NCBI RefSeq assembly: GCF_036898825.1
Contig: NZ_JARUND010000001.1
Coordinates: 1,736,001-1,800,000, forward strand
Source of the DNA: Streptomyces sp. B21-083
GTDB lineage: Bacteria; Actinomycetota; Actinomycetes; Streptomycetales; Streptomycetaceae
Reading direction: 5' to 3'
Length of the DNA: 64,000 nt
Both the position numbers and the translations under genes were made by a program. Shown here piece after piece: positions 26,338-34,906 of this stretch; the first letter of the stretch is position 1; every line of letters starts with the position of its first letter. The notes under the pieces are model-generated. The model was not told the DNA's origin. It made no database searches and worked only from the letters and a program-made list of their open reading frames with translations.

Positions 26338-26982
26338 TCAGTTCGGGTTGCGAGGAGATTCGTTGCGCAGCCTCCAGATTTCCTTCCACTGGCGGGTGTA
26401 ATCGGCCGCCAACAGTGAGTCGGTCGCATCGGCCCGCTGCACAGCGAGGCTGACCCCGCATTCCCTGCACAACTGATGGATCCGGTGAACGCCGTCGTGC
26501 CAGGCGCTGGTGTTGTCCCGGCTACCGCATACACGGCACGTCAGGACAGGAGCTTCATCGGGCGGGACCGACGAACGGAGCACCCGCTCGACGACCACGG
26601 GCAGCGGCTCGTCGGGATGGATTGTGGGCTCGGGACAGTGGGCGATGTTCCCCCACCCACGCCGCCAGTCCCGCCAGGACTCGTCTGCCTTCACCTGCCG
26701 AAAGCCACGCGCCTTGTCCGCTCGGTGACTGCAGGCGTAGGTACGTTCATCGGCGAGCCAGAGCTGTCGGGCGTGGTGCAGCTCCTCGACGGATCGCATC
26801 AGCGAGCTCGGATCCTTCTCCAGATCCTTGGGAATCGCCGCGCTGACGCAGAGGTAGTGGTAAGTGGCTCGGAAACCGTAGGGCGCGAAATGGACGAGGC
26901 AGGCCCTCAGATTCGTATGCCGGACACGCGCGGGCAGGCCCTCGTCGTGGACCCGTCTCCGGTGTGTGTTGAAGCTGCTCAT
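26338..26982 (-). CDS. Hypothetical protein with C-terminal Cys4-like zinc motif
   Basis: 214 residues from an ATG. The N-terminal half has 'LPARVRHTNLRACLVHFAPY' and 'GFRATYHYLCVSAAIPKDLE'; the C-terminal part has 'VLTCRVCGSRDNTSAWHDG' and 'HRIHQLCRECGVSLAVQRA', two CxxC knuckles 25 or so residues apart that should bind one zinc. Composition and Trp content ('SWRDWRRGWGN') are protein-like on this strand. I do not recognise the family. The 26111-26337 gap in front of it (minus-strand downstream) contains no supported gene. Confidence 0.65.
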   Translation of the reverse strand: MSSFNTHRRRVHDEGLPARVRHTNLRACLVHFAPYGFRATYHYLCVSAAIPKDLEKDPSSLMRSVEELHHARQLWLADERTYACSHRADKARGFRQVKADESWRDWRRGWGNIAHCPEPTIHPDEPLPVVVERVLRSSVPPDEAPVLTCRVCGSRDNTSAWHDGVHRIHQLCRECGVSLAVQRADATDSLLAADYTRQWKEIWRLRNESPRNPN

Positions 26983-27090
26983 CCCAGGACGCTACGGCGT
27001 GGCTCTCACGGATCGCACTTCACTTCGGCGGCCCAGGGTTTCGCCTCGGCCGTGCGGAAAAGGGCTGCGCCACGAATGGCGGGTCCGGGC

Positions 27091-27309
27091 ATGCTGTCCA
27101 CCGTGCATGAGGATGAGAACGATCGCGGGCGGGCACGATACACGCTGACCGGAACGGAGCACGGCCATGCCTGGGGCGTTTGCGCTGAGGCGGAGGGGCT
27201 GTTCGGAGAACCCCAGCGTGGGACATACGAGCTGTTCGGCTGGGCCGACGAAGGAGCGGAGGTGCGCGGCTGGGCCGGCAGCCGGGTGTGGTTGGTGCCC
27301 CACGGCTGA
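27091..27309 (+). CDS. Small hypothetical protein, 72 aa
   Basis: The frame from ATG 27091 reads MLSTVHEDENDRGRARYTLT, 'EHGHAWGVCAEAEGLFGE', 'RGTYELFGWADEGAEVRGWA' and ends 'RVWLVPHG'. The Gly/Trp/Glu-rich beta character is unlike an antisense shadow. A GTG 14 codons or so downstream is an alternative start. It converges on the DUF6247 gene, which ends 4 bp away. Function unknown. Confidence 0.45.
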   Translation: MLSTVHEDENDRGRARYTLTGTEHGHAWGVCAEAEGLFGEPQRGTYELFGWADEGAEVRGWAGSRVWLVPHG

Positions 27310-27313
27310 TCGG

Positions 27314-27610
27314 TCACGGGCGGGCACCGAGGACGTCGGCCAGGTCCACGAAGCCGGTCTCGTCACGGCCGGAGTCCATGTACGCGTCGACGGCCGGGGC
27401 CGCGGCGAGGCGCAGCTGCCAGGCGCGCACGACATCGTGCAGTGGGGTGAGGCTGTAGGTGTGGCGGGAGTCCTCCAGGGCCTTCGCCCAGTCCCGCTCG
27501 AAGGCCGGCACCCACGTGTCGGCACGCCGGTCGGCGCGCAGCTCCTGGAGTAGCTGGGCGGCGGCCGCGGGGGCCGGCGGGGCGGGTGCTTCCTCGGGCT
27601 GCGCGCTCAT
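27314..27610 (-). CDS. DUF6247 family protein
   Basis: 98 residues from the ATG at 27610 with AGGAGGAT close upstream. The core 'WVPAFERDWAKALEDSRHTY' and 'SLTPLHDVVRAWQLRLA' is characteristic of this actinobacterial family, which has the size and look of a small helical antitoxin and is often found beside RelE-like toxins. No toxin gene is adjacent: the upstream side holds only IS6 debris. Hence it is either an orphan or acts alone. Confidence 0.75.
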   Translation of the reverse strand: MSAQPEEAPAPPAPAAAAQLLQELRADRRADTWVPAFERDWAKALEDSRHTYSLTPLHDVVRAWQLRLAAAPAVDAYMDSGRDETGFVDLADVLGARP

Positions 27611-27718
27611 CGGATCCTCCTGGCGGGTCGTATCGCCACCGTACGCGCGGTGCGGGGCGGTGGGGACGGACATGCGGTGATCCCTTCCCGTGCTGGTGGG
27701 CGTCAGTCGACGCCGTAG

Positions 27719-27850
27719 TCGAAGACGTCGTCGTCGGGCGTTCGCCGCTGCCTGGTGGGCTGGTGGCTGTTCTCCGCCCGGTTGTTCAGGCCCTTGTGCG
27801 AGCGGTGTTCGACGGAGGGCCGGTGGCCAACTCTGGGCGCTCCTCGCCGG
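27719..27850 (-). pseudogene. IS6-family transposase remnant (central fragment)
   Basis: The minus frame reads 'SVEHRSHKGLNNRAENSHQP' then 'TRQRR'. 'HRSHKGLNNRAENSHQPTR' is the strongly conserved block around the catalytic Glu of streptomycete IS6-type transposases. It starts and stops abruptly on both sides, so about 30 codons survive. The C-terminal part at 5.25-5.42 kb could be from a related copy. Confidence 0.7.
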
Positions 27851-28049
27851 CGACCGTGCCGGAGACGGCCCTGTCCACAAAACAGCTTTACGAGACGGTG
27901 GCCGTGCTCGCGCGTCCGGCGGCGCACGATGCGCTCTTTAAGACCCAGACCGACAGCCGGAAGCAGGTCGAACTCGTGGGGCCCATCGCCCGGTCGACGT
28001 CGCTCACGCGGGGGACAACCATTTGTTGACGTCACGAGTCTTCGTCGAT

Positions 28050-28064
28050 GATCACGTTGTGATC
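28050..28064. promoter_or_regulatory. 15-bp palindrome before the lipoprotein gene
   Basis: GATCACGTTGTGATC is a 6-3-6 perfect dyad ending 9 bp before the GAGGAG ribosome site of the lipoprotein gene. The position fits an operator overlapping the transcription start or leader. No regulator gene is linked. Confidence 0.4.
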
Positions 28065-28105
28065 GTACTGACGAGGAGACCATCATCACCGCCATACGTA
28101 AGACC

Positions 28106-29140
28106 TTGACTGCCACCGCAGTTGTCGGCGCCGTCCTGGCGGGTTCCGCAGCCTGCGGCACCGTGGAGCAGCTCACCGCCGGGAAGAAGCTCGACGAGGC
28201 CGTCGAAAAGCTCGCCAAGGAGAAGACGATCTCCTTCGAGCTCGATCTCGACACGGACGCCCGGAGTCTGAAGGCGCTGGACGCCTCGATGGATCCGGAG
28301 CCCGGTGAGGAGATGCCCACCGCGATCGCCGATCTGTTCAGTGGCGCGAAGGTCAGTGTCACCGTGCAGTCGAAAAAGCCGATCGGGGAGTCTGGGGAGA
28401 AGGACTACGTCGGCATGGCGCTGAAGATCAGCAACAAGGACGGTGACATCACCGAGTACCGGGTCCTCGGCGACTACACGTACATCCGCTCCGACGTGAA
28501 CGCCCTCGGCAAAGCGATGGGCTTTCCCCTGCCGTCGGTGAAGGACCTTCCCCCGGCGAGCGGGCTCAAGAAGGTACTCGAGGGCGAGTGGGTGAAGATC
28601 AACAACAAGGAGATGGAGCAGACCGCCGCCGAGATGGGAGCGGAGCCTGGTGCGACGCCCGCGCCAGAGTCCACCCTCGACGCCAAGGTGCAAAAGCAGA
28701 TACTGGAGGCGCTGCGCGAGACCGTCGCCCGCGAGGTCGACTTCAAGACCGCCGGAGACAAGGACGGTTCCGAGCACATCACCGCCACCGCTCCGTTCCG
28801 TACGCTGATCACAGAGTTCCTCGGCGAAATCCGTCCGCTCGCGAAGAACTTGCCGCCGCGCATGGAACTGCCCAGGGACGAGGACCTCAAGGACGCCCCG
28901 AACGCCAAGGTCACAGCCGACTTCACCCTCAAGAACGGAGAGCTGACCGAGGTCTCCGTCGACCTCGCAAAGCTGGCCAAGAACGCGAAGGTCAAGAAGC
29001 TGGGCCTGGTGGTGCGGATGAGCGAGGGCCAGAAGCCCACGGCTCCGGTCGGCGCCACCGAGCTGAACATGGACGAGATCCTGGGCGGGCTCGGCGCCGC
29101 GATGATGGACGACGGGGCCTTCCTCGAGGAGGCGGCGTAG
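28106..29140 (+). CDS. Secreted lipoprotein with non-canonical start
   Basis: A lipobox-type signal, 'VVGAVLAGSAACG', gives a lipidated Cys, followed by a 320-residue, Lys/Glu-rich extracytoplasmic domain ('KISFELDLDTDARSLKALD'-like beta strands, 'VKINNKEMEQTAAEMGAEPG', 'VTADFTLKNGELTEVSVDLA'). It resembles actinobacterial lipoproteins of the LppX/LprG-like beta type, which carry lipids or assist envelope assembly; that link is weak. The first standard start is TTG at 28106, but the basic n-region (I-R-K) needed for export lies upstream of it, and the ribosome site GAGGAG (28073-28078) is 27 nt away. Initiation at ATC 28085 (6 nt from GAGGAG), or a mutated ATG, would fit better. Confidence 0.75.
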   Translation: MTATAVVGAVLAGSAACGTVEQLTAGKKLDEAVEKLAKEKTISFELDLDTDARSLKALDASMDPEPGEEMPTAIADLFSGAKVSVTVQSKKPIGESGEKDYVGMALKISNKDGDITEYRVLGDYTYIRSDVNALGKAMGFPLPSVKDLPPASGLKKVLEGEWVKINNKEMEQTAAEMGAEPGATPAPESTLDAKVQKQILEALRETVAREVDFKTAGDKDGSEHITATAPFRTLITEFLGEIRPLAKNLPPRMELPRDEDLKDAPNAKVTADFTLKNGELTEVSVDLAKLAKNAKVKKLGLVVRMSEGQKPTAPVGATELNMDEILGGLGAAMMDDGAFLEEAA

Positions 29141-29549
29141 ACGCGCGCCAGGTCACGCCTCGGGTCAGGCGGGCGAGGGGTGTTTCGAACGCGCTGCGGC
29201 GAGCCCCTCGTTGGCACAAAAAATTGCCAATGTGGCGGAGCTGTGGGCGGCGAGGTAGTCGAGGACTTCGCCACCCATGCCGTGGGCCGCAGCCGGAGGG
29301 GACGGCTAGTAGGACCTGTCCGGCGGCATGTGCGGCCTCGTCCATCAGCCGGGCCAGTTCCTGGTAGCGCGGCCGTAGGACGTGCTGGATCAACGCGCTC
29401 AGGTCGGTGAGGTGGCTGTAGGGAGGCGGCCGTGGCCACGGTCCGGCTCTGCCCGGACGCCACCTCGTACGTCACCGGGATCGCGCTGTCGGCGGACGGC
29501 GGGCGTAAGGGCGTCACCGTCACGGTTGCTCTGATGGTGCACGCGGTGA
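29141..29549. other. Intergenic region with a short coding scrap
   Basis: No complete gene. On the minus strand about 29310-29420 reads 'YSHLTDLSALIQHVLRPRYQ' and 'ELARLMDEAAHAAGQVL', plausible protein that begins and ends without signals; it could be a fragment of a regulator or recombinase. Nothing else is supported. Confidence 0.35.
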
Positions 29550-30914
29550 TCAGTCCGGCAGTGCCTTCCGCAGCGCCGCGTCCAGCGTCTTCGCGAGCGC
29601 CGCGTCGCTCGGCGGGTCGTCGCCGAACAGCGGGCCCAGCTGGGTGGTGAAGGTCTGGGTGAACGCGCCGTAGAGCGGGGTGCGCGGACGCTGGACTGCC
29701 TTGCGCAGCGCGGGGAGCAGGGTCGTACGGGCGTACGCGGGGCGCCCGGCCGCATCGCGGGGCATGCGGTCGGCGCTCTCGCCGGTGGGGGAGGCGGACG
29801 GGGTGCCACCGGCGCCGACCGGGCAGGTCACGCTGTCGTCGTCGTACGCCGAGGTCCGGGTCGCCGCGAACCCGGCGTCCAGCAGACAGCGTTCGCTCTG
29901 GCGGCCGGTGAGGTAGCGGATCAACTCGGCCGCTTTCGCGGCCCGTGGGGACGACTCGGTCACCGCGAGGTTCTGTCCGCCGAGCACCGCGCGCCCGGGC
30001 AGCGGGGCCACGCCGAGCTGCGCCGTCGAGAACGACTGGGACAAGGAGCCGTAGGCGTACGGCCACTGGCGCAGGAACTGTGTCCTTCCGTCCGCGAAGT
30101 CGCTGAGCGAGGCGGCCTCGTCGGAGTGGACGGCGTCCGTGAGGGTGTACGCCGTCTCGGTGCGGGAGCGGAGTTCGGCGATACCGGCCGTCAACTCCGC
30201 CACGGAACCGTCGTAATGACCGTCGCCGTCGGTCAACTCGAAGTCCGGCACCGCCGACGCGAACGCCTCGATCGCGTTGACCGTACGGCCCTCGTAGGCG
30301 GCGAGCTGTGTGGTCCAGCCCCCGACCTTCGGCAGCGCGCGGGCGACATCGCCGCTCAGGGTCTGGAGCTGCTTCCAGCTGATGCCCTTGCTGAGATCCG
30401 TCTGCCGCACGCCCGCCCTGTGCAGCAGGTCGGGGCGGTAGTAGAGGAGCCCGACATCGCTGTTGAAGGGCACCGAGTACACCTTGCCGCCCCAACGGGC
30501 CGTACCGGCGACGGAGTTGATGACATCGGCGTCAATCTCGTCGGGCAGCGGGCGGACGAGGTGGGCGGCGGCGAACTCCGGTACCCAGGTCACATCGAGG
30601 TTGACCACGTCGTAGGCGGCGCTGCCGGACTGGAGGGCGCCGAGCAGTTGGCTGCGCTGTTCGTCGGCGTTGCCGGGGAGTTCCACCAGCCGGGCCCGGT
30701 AGCCCGAACCCGTCTTCTCCTGCTGCCGGTTCCAGGCGTCGATGAGTTGCTCGCGGACCCCGCCCTTGCCGGTGACGTCCCGCCCGCTGGCCACCACGAT
30801 CTCGCCGGGCCCGGAGTCGGAGTCGGCGGGCTGTCGCGAAGTCTGCCCGCCACCGCACCCGGGGACCAGCAGCAGGGGCAGCAACACCGTTGTGCACAAA
30901 CGCCGTCGAGCCAT
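29550..30914 (-). CDS. Extracellular solute-binding lipoprotein of the caspase/vWA operon
   Basis: 454 residues from an ATG that shares one base with the upstream TGA. The signal 'RRRLCTTVLLPLLLVPGCGG' has a lipobox VPGC. The mature part follows ABC sugar-binding (SBP family 1) order: 'GEIVVASGRDVTGKGGVREQ', 'DEQRSQLLGALQSGSAAYDV', 'VVNLDVTWVPEFAAAHLVRP', 'VYSVPFNSDVGLLYYRPDLL', 'RQWPYAYGSLSQSF'. No permease or ATPase gene is present, so it is unlikely to serve a transporter here. Its tight coupling to the caspase/vWA gene, which itself contains a solute-binding-like region, suggests that it is the outside sensor of that system. That role is inference. Confidence 0.85.
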   Translation of the reverse strand: MARRRLCTTVLLPLLLVPGCGGGQTSRQPADSDSGPGEIVVASGRDVTGKGGVREQLIDAWNRQQEKTGSGYRARLVELPGNADEQRSQLLGALQSGSAAYDVVNLDVTWVPEFAAAHLVRPLPDEIDADVINSVAGTARWGGKVYSVPFNSDVGLLYYRPDLLHRAGVRQTDLSKGISWKQLQTLSGDVARALPKVGGWTTQLAAYEGRTVNAIEAFASAVPDFELTDGDGHYDGSVAELTAGIAELRSRTETAYTLTDAVHSDEAASLSDFADGRTQFLRQWPYAYGSLSQSFSTAQLGVAPLPGRAVLGGQNLAVTESSPRAAKAAELIRYLTGRQSERCLLDAGFAATRTSAYDDDSVTCPVGAGGTPSASPTGESADRMPRDAAGRPAYARTTLLPALRKAVQRPRTPLYGAFTQTFTTQLGPLFGDDPPSDAALAKTLDAALRKALPD

Positions 30915-33535
30915 CAGTCGTCTCCCGTCCCGGTGCGCGCGACCTCGTCGTGCAGGCCCGCGCCGAGGTCGTCGTCGGCGTCCAGACACCGGCCGCCGCT
31001 CGCTTCGGAGACCCGCGCGTCCGGCTTGCCCGTGTCGCAGCCGCCGCTGACCAGGGACACCATCGCGACGGGCACCTTCACCGAACGGGCCTTCTTCAGT
31101 ACGGCGTCGAGACCGGCGCCGGTTAGCCGGTTGTTGTCCTCGTCGTCGGTGACGTACACGATCAGCCGGGGCCGCTCGTCGTCGGCGCCCCGGTGCGCCA
31201 TGTAGTCGAGCGCGGCGAGCAGCGCGGTATGCGGATCGGCCTCGGCGTCCTGGATGCGGGCCTTCTGGTCGATGGCGCTCTCCGCGGCCGCGCGCTGATG
31301 CCGGGCGAAGGAGAGCAGCTCTGTGGAGGAGTGCCCGCCGGTCAGCCCGGAGACGCCCCACACCCCGTACTCGTCCTTGCTGCCGAGCCCGCCGAGGGAC
31401 TGCTTCAGCAGCCCGGGTCCGCCGCTCGCCCCCTCCCAGAAGGCTTCCATGGAACCGGAGTCGTCGATGAGGAAGAGCACCCGGCCGGGCCCGTTGGCAC
31501 CCCGGTAGGCGGCGAGCCCGATGTCCATCTGCCCCCCGTTGGGCCCGGGCACCGGACCGGGTGTCCGCTCCACCCCGGGGGCGACCGAGCGGGTGTCCAG
31601 CAGGACGCGGTCACCGGTGGCCGAGCGGAACCCGTCCGCCGCGAACACGGCCAGTCCCCCGTTCCCGGTGAGCCAGGTGTGGAAGTCCTCGGCCGCCGCG
31701 TCCCGCGCCGGCTGGTCACGGGTGGCGCCCTGCCAGCCGACACGGACGTACGTCGGCTCGATGCCGGACGTGTCGTTTGGGTACTCGGCGATCCGGCGAC
31801 TGCGGGTCGTATGGTCGCAGCCGACCCCGCTCTTCAGCAGGAACTCCGGGACCAGCGCGGCCGTCCGGTTGTCCACGGTGTCGTCGTCGGGCAGCGTGCA
31901 CAGCAGATCGGCAGCGGTGGGGGAGGGCGGCCCCGGCTGACGCACCAGGCTCTCCGCGGTGTCCGGTTGGGCGGCGTCCCGGTACAGGCCCATCGTGGCG
32001 AGCAGCGCCGCGTCGGTGAACTCCGGGTCGGACCGGGCGACTTCGGCAGCGGAGTCCCGGCCGCGCAACTCCTTGATCAGCTCGTTCAGTTGATGCCCGG
32101 TACGCAGGGACTCGGGGGCGGCGATGTCCTCCGGTACGGCGAGCACGAGCGGCGAGTAGGCGAAGGGCGCGGAATCCGGGGTGAGCGTGACGACGGAGTC
32201 CGGGTCCGGGTCGGCGGTGACCCGTCCAGCGTCGGCGGCCGAGGCGGGAATCCAGATGTCCGGCTGCGGACCGACGTCCCGCTGCGGATCGGTGTGGGCG
32301 TCACGGGGTTTCTGCCAGGCCGCGGAATGGCGGCGCAGCGCGGTGACCGCGTCGGAGGCACCCGCGCTGTAGACGGTGATCCCGCTACGCCGGCAGCCGT
32401 CGCCGGTGGTGTTCGCGTCCGACGTCAGATAAGCCTCGGACGCCGCGTGCACGGTGGACTCCAGGTCCGGGTCGGTCAACAGCCGCAGTTCGAGGGGCGG
32501 ACCGCAGGAGGGGGAACCGGCGGCGAGGGTGTAGATGCCGTAGGAGCCGAGTCCGGCGGCGGCGAGGGCCAGGACGAGGGTGATACGGGTGGCGGTCCTG
32601 GAGACCGACCAGAGGCGGCCGATCCGGGTGGCGACCGCGGCGGCGCAGATGCGGAGGAAGGTGCGGAGCGCTTCCCGGGTTCGCCGTAACACCGGTGTTT
32701 TGGACGGGTGTTGGGTCCGGGAAGGCGGAACCGGAGTCGGAGTCAGGAGCAGTGCCGGGGGCGGAGGTGAGGGCGGAGGTACCTTCCGTGCCGACAGGAG
32801 CACGTCCTCGTCGGACTCCGCCCGTCCGCGCGGGTCCCAGGGATCACCGCGCACGGTCCTGTGGCTGCCGGTGCTCATCAACTGCCGTAACTCGCGGGAG
32901 AGTTCCCCGAACCACACCTCGTCGTCCCGGTCGAGAAGCCGTACCAGCTGCTCGGTGAACGGCGTCGGTGTCCTCGGATCACCCGCGTCGATACGGTGGT
33001 TGGCCTGCACGCTCGTCAGCAGCAGCACGCGCCGCTTGTCCCGGAAGTCCTCCCAGACCGAGCCCGCGTTCCCGGCGAAGCAGCAGTCGAGGACGACCAC
33101 GATCCGCTCGGCCCGGCTGGTGGCGAGCACGGACAGCACGGTGGTGAACATCTCGGCGCCGGGAAAGACGGCGTGCGCGCCCGCGATCACGCTCGCGTTG
33201 CGCATCTGCAGAAACAACTCGTGGCCCGCCATGGGAATGGCGCCATGACCGGCGAAGTACAACAGCAGCAGGCCCTCGGACTCCTGGACGGCCGTCCGCA
33301 GCGCGTGGTTGAACTCGTCGAGCGTCGGCGACCGGACCGCCCTGACCTCGTGCTCGCCGAACACCCGCCCCTGGGTCAGCACATCCCGCAACCGGTTCAC
33401 GTTGTGCTTGACGGCCGGAAGATCGCCAGGCACACCGTGCGGCGGCTCGGTGACGTCGTACTCGGACACACCGACCAGCAGCGCCTGGTTCACTTTTCCA
33501 CGCGGGTCGAAGGCGGGCACGGGGCTACCCGTCAT
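30914..33535 (-). CDS. Caspase - TM - solute-binding-like - vWA fusion protein
   Basis: 873 residues from the ATG at 33535, which overlaps the EACC1-like gene by 11 nt. Residues 15-250 are a caspase-like (C14) protease: 'QALLVGVSEYDV', catalytic His in 'LLYFAGHGAIPM' (H97) and catalytic Cys in 'VVLDCCFAGNAG' (C151 or C152). A Pro-rich linker leads to one TM helix (about 318-340). The outside part starts with a periplasmic-binding-like domain (about 345-655: 'LELRLLTDPDLESTVHAASE', 'DIWIPASAADAGRV', 'PFAYSPLVLAVPEDIA') and ends with a vWA domain (about 684-870) with MIDAS 'LFLIDDSGSME' and 'VYVTDDEDNN'. So a cytoplasmic protease is tied to an extracellular ligand- and adhesion-type sensor. This layout fits a membrane-bound conflict or cell-death device; the trigger and the substrate are unknown. 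Confidence 0.88.
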   Translation of the reverse strand: MTGSPVPAFDPRGKVNQALLVGVSEYDVTEPPHGVPGDLPAVKHNVNRLRDVLTQGRVFGEHEVRAVRSPTLDEFNHALRTAVQESEGLLLLYFAGHGAIPMAGHELFLQMRNASVIAGAHAVFPGAEMFTTVLSVLATSRAERIVVVLDCCFAGNAGSVWEDFRDKRRVLLLTSVQANHRIDAGDPRTPTPFTEQLVRLLDRDDEVWFGELSRELRQLMSTGSHRTVRGDPWDPRGRAESDEDVLLSARKVPPPSPPPPALLLTPTPVPPSRTQHPSKTPVLRRTREALRTFLRICAAAVATRIGRLWSVSRTATRITLVLALAAAGLGSYGIYTLAAGSPSCGPPLELRLLTDPDLESTVHAASEAYLTSDANTTGDGCRRSGITVYSAGASDAVTALRRHSAAWQKPRDAHTDPQRDVGPQPDIWIPASAADAGRVTADPDPDSVVTLTPDSAPFAYSPLVLAVPEDIAAPESLRTGHQLNELIKELRGRDSAAEVARSDPEFTDAALLATMGLYRDAAQPDTAESLVRQPGPPSPTAADLLCTLPDDDTVDNRTAALVPEFLLKSGVGCDHTTRSRRIAEYPNDTSGIEPTYVRVGWQGATRDQPARDAAAEDFHTWLTGNGGLAVFAADGFRSATGDRVLLDTRSVAPGVERTPGPVPGPNGGQMDIGLAAYRGANGPGRVLFLIDDSGSMEAFWEGASGGPGLLKQSLGGLGSKDEYGVWGVSGLTGGHSSTELLSFARHQRAAAESAIDQKARIQDAEADPHTALLAALDYMAHRGADDERPRLIVYVTDDEDNNRLTGAGLDAVLKKARSVKVPVAMVSLVSGGCDTGKPDARVSEASGGRCLDADDDLGAGLHDEVARTGTGDD

Positions 33536-33917
33536 CGTCGGGGTTCGCCACACGTACGTCGGCCTCGGGCGACGGCCCGTGCTCGACGTCGCGCCGGTTG
33601 GTGCGCCAGGCGTCGACGCCCCGCCTGATGTCCTGCACCAGCTGTCCGAAGACGGGTCCGGCGGCGGCGCCGACCAGCACCACGACGATCTCCGACCCGA
33701 CCCCCATCGGCGCACCGGGTCCCGGCTCACTCGACTGCCCCTCGTCGATCCGCAACCGGTTCGCGCGCAGCAGCTCTTCGAGCGGCTCCTCCCGCGCCAG
33801 CCACGCCATCAACGCGCCGACATCCCGCTCACCGGCGGTTCTGTCCAGCCGGATGCGGATCTCCCGGTCGCGCTCCCGGTCACTGTCCTGGTCGGCCACT
33901 CCATCCCCCTCAGCCAT
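33525..33917 (-). CDS. EACC1-like effector-associated small protein
   Basis: 130 residues. 'REIRIRLDRTAGERDVGALM' and 'AWLAREEPLEELLRANRLRI' precede 'GSEIVVVLVGAAAGPVFGQL', a hydrophobic helix, and 'VQDIRRGVDAWRTNRRDVEH'. This strand-then-TM-helix order and the size match the 'effector-associated constant component 1' (EACC1) family, which is found next to caspases, other proteases and STAND ATPases in actinobacterial conflict systems. The gene is first in the operon and overlaps the caspase gene by 11 nt, as expected for an EACC1. Its biochemical role is not known; it may link effector to trigger. Confidence 0.65.
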   Translation of the reverse strand: MAEGDGVADQDSDRERDREIRIRLDRTAGERDVGALMAWLAREEPLEELLRANRLRIDEGQSSEPGPGAPMGVGSEIVVVLVGAAAGPVFGQLVQDIRRGVDAWRTNRRDVEHGPSPEADVRVANPDDDG

Positions 33918-33946
33918 AACTCACCATCATGGCACCATTGTTGACT

Positions 33947-34300
33947 ATGGGGGAGGGTACAAAGTGTGCGGTAGCTAACCAGGGCTGGGAACCAGCGTCG
34001 TGCAGCAGCCCCTGCGCGTGCGGCACTTCGAACTGCGGCCACGGCGCACCCTGCCCGAATGACGAGTGCACCGGCCACGACATCCACACGATGCGTAACC
34101 CGAGCAGCGAAACAGACGTGACAATGTGGCAGGACCACTTCGACTGCTGCGAAGGCTGCAGTGCAAGCTTCCTGGACATCTCGCTCCCGGAGTGCCCCTG
34201 GGGCGAATTGGAAGCCGACGGTACCGTGACTGCATGCCGGTATGTCTCGCTACGAGCTCGGTGTCTACCCCTAGCAAAGCTCGTGCACGGTATGCGATGA
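33947..34300 (+). CDS. Cysteine-rich hypothetical protein
   Basis: 117 residues from ATG 33947 (an ATG at 33929 is also possible). It has repeated Cys/His: 'CSSPCACGTSNCGHGAPCP', 'NDECTGHDIH', 'DHFDCCEGCSASF' and 'DISLPECPWGEL'. Such density of paired Cys suggests metal binding or disulfides and is not expected in a random frame. There is no good ribosome site and the opposite strand is open as well, so this is tentative. It is divergent from the EACC1-like gene. Confidence 0.35.
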   Translation: MGEGTKCAVANQGWEPASCSSPCACGTSNCGHGAPCPNDECTGHDIHTMRNPSSETDVTMWQDHFDCCEGCSASFLDISLPECPWGELEADGTVTACRYVSLRARCLPLAKLVHGMR

Positions 34301-34358
34301 GGCATCAGATGCGATCAGCGATCGACGCGTACGTCCGTCTCGGCATCGGCGATGGGCA

Positions 34359-34883
34359 TTACAGCGGCCCCAGAACTTCCGCACAATCAAGGGCGAGGCG
34401 TCCGATGCTTCCGGCTTCAGCGGGAGGTCGGGCCAAGGAATACACGAAGAGACCAATGGCAGCTAGACCGTGGAGGACTCTGACGTATCTGTCGGCGTCA
34501 AAGCTCCACGGGCTGCGGAGAAGCGCCTTGTTCAACACGATGACCTCGATGGCCACGCTGACGATCATGGCGCATACCACGTAGACCATGATCCACCAGA
34601 TTGAAGCTCCAGGCTCAGCCTCAAAGACAAGCCGCAGGCTGGTGCCTCCTACGAGTAATGGCACCGGGGCCAGTAGGTAGAGCAGGATGGTGACCGGGAT
34701 GTGCCAAGGCCCCATGTAGAAGACATAGTCGCCGTCGTCGTCCTCGTCTTGAACGGCCTCGTCGGAGCGAGGTGTCACGTGGCCCGCGTGAAAGTGGTTC
34801 TGGATGAAGTGCTGGTCTCGACCGGCTTGATGCACCTGCGCCTCATCGGAAGCATCGGCCCACATCGACCTGGACTCGTTCAT
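34359..34883 (-). CDS. Membrane protein with QAGRDQ motif
   Basis: 174 residues from ATG 34883 with AAGGAGAG just upstream. Residues 14-26 read 'EAQVHQAGRDQHF', the short motif that ends the upstream protein. An acidic linker (DEAVQDEDDDGD) is followed by four hydrophobic segments at about 61-82, 95-117, 135-150 and possibly 157-170. The TM bundle and cytoplasmic N-terminal motif suggest a membrane partner that binds, or is recruited like, the upstream protein. The two genes are 23 bp apart on the same strand. Comparable 'QAGRDQ' motifs occur in small proteins encoded beside STAND ATPases; the function is unknown. Confidence 0.65.
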   Translation of the reverse strand: MNESRSMWADASDEAQVHQAGRDQHFIQNHFHAGHVTPRSDEAVQDEDDDGDYVFYMGPWHIPVTILLYLLAPVPLLVGGTSLRLVFEAEPGASIWWIMVYVVCAMIVSVAIEVIVLNKALLRSPWSFDADRYVRVLHGLAAIGLFVYSLARPPAEAGSIGRLALDCAEVLGPL

Positions 34884-34906
34884 CTCTCCTTCTTGGCGCG
34901 GATGAG

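Noticed and set aside
24290..26470. 726-residue open frame on the minus strand
   Set aside because: It lies antisense to the HEAT-like gene, with composition dominated by Arg/Gly/Ala and no domain; the plus strand has coherent repeats.
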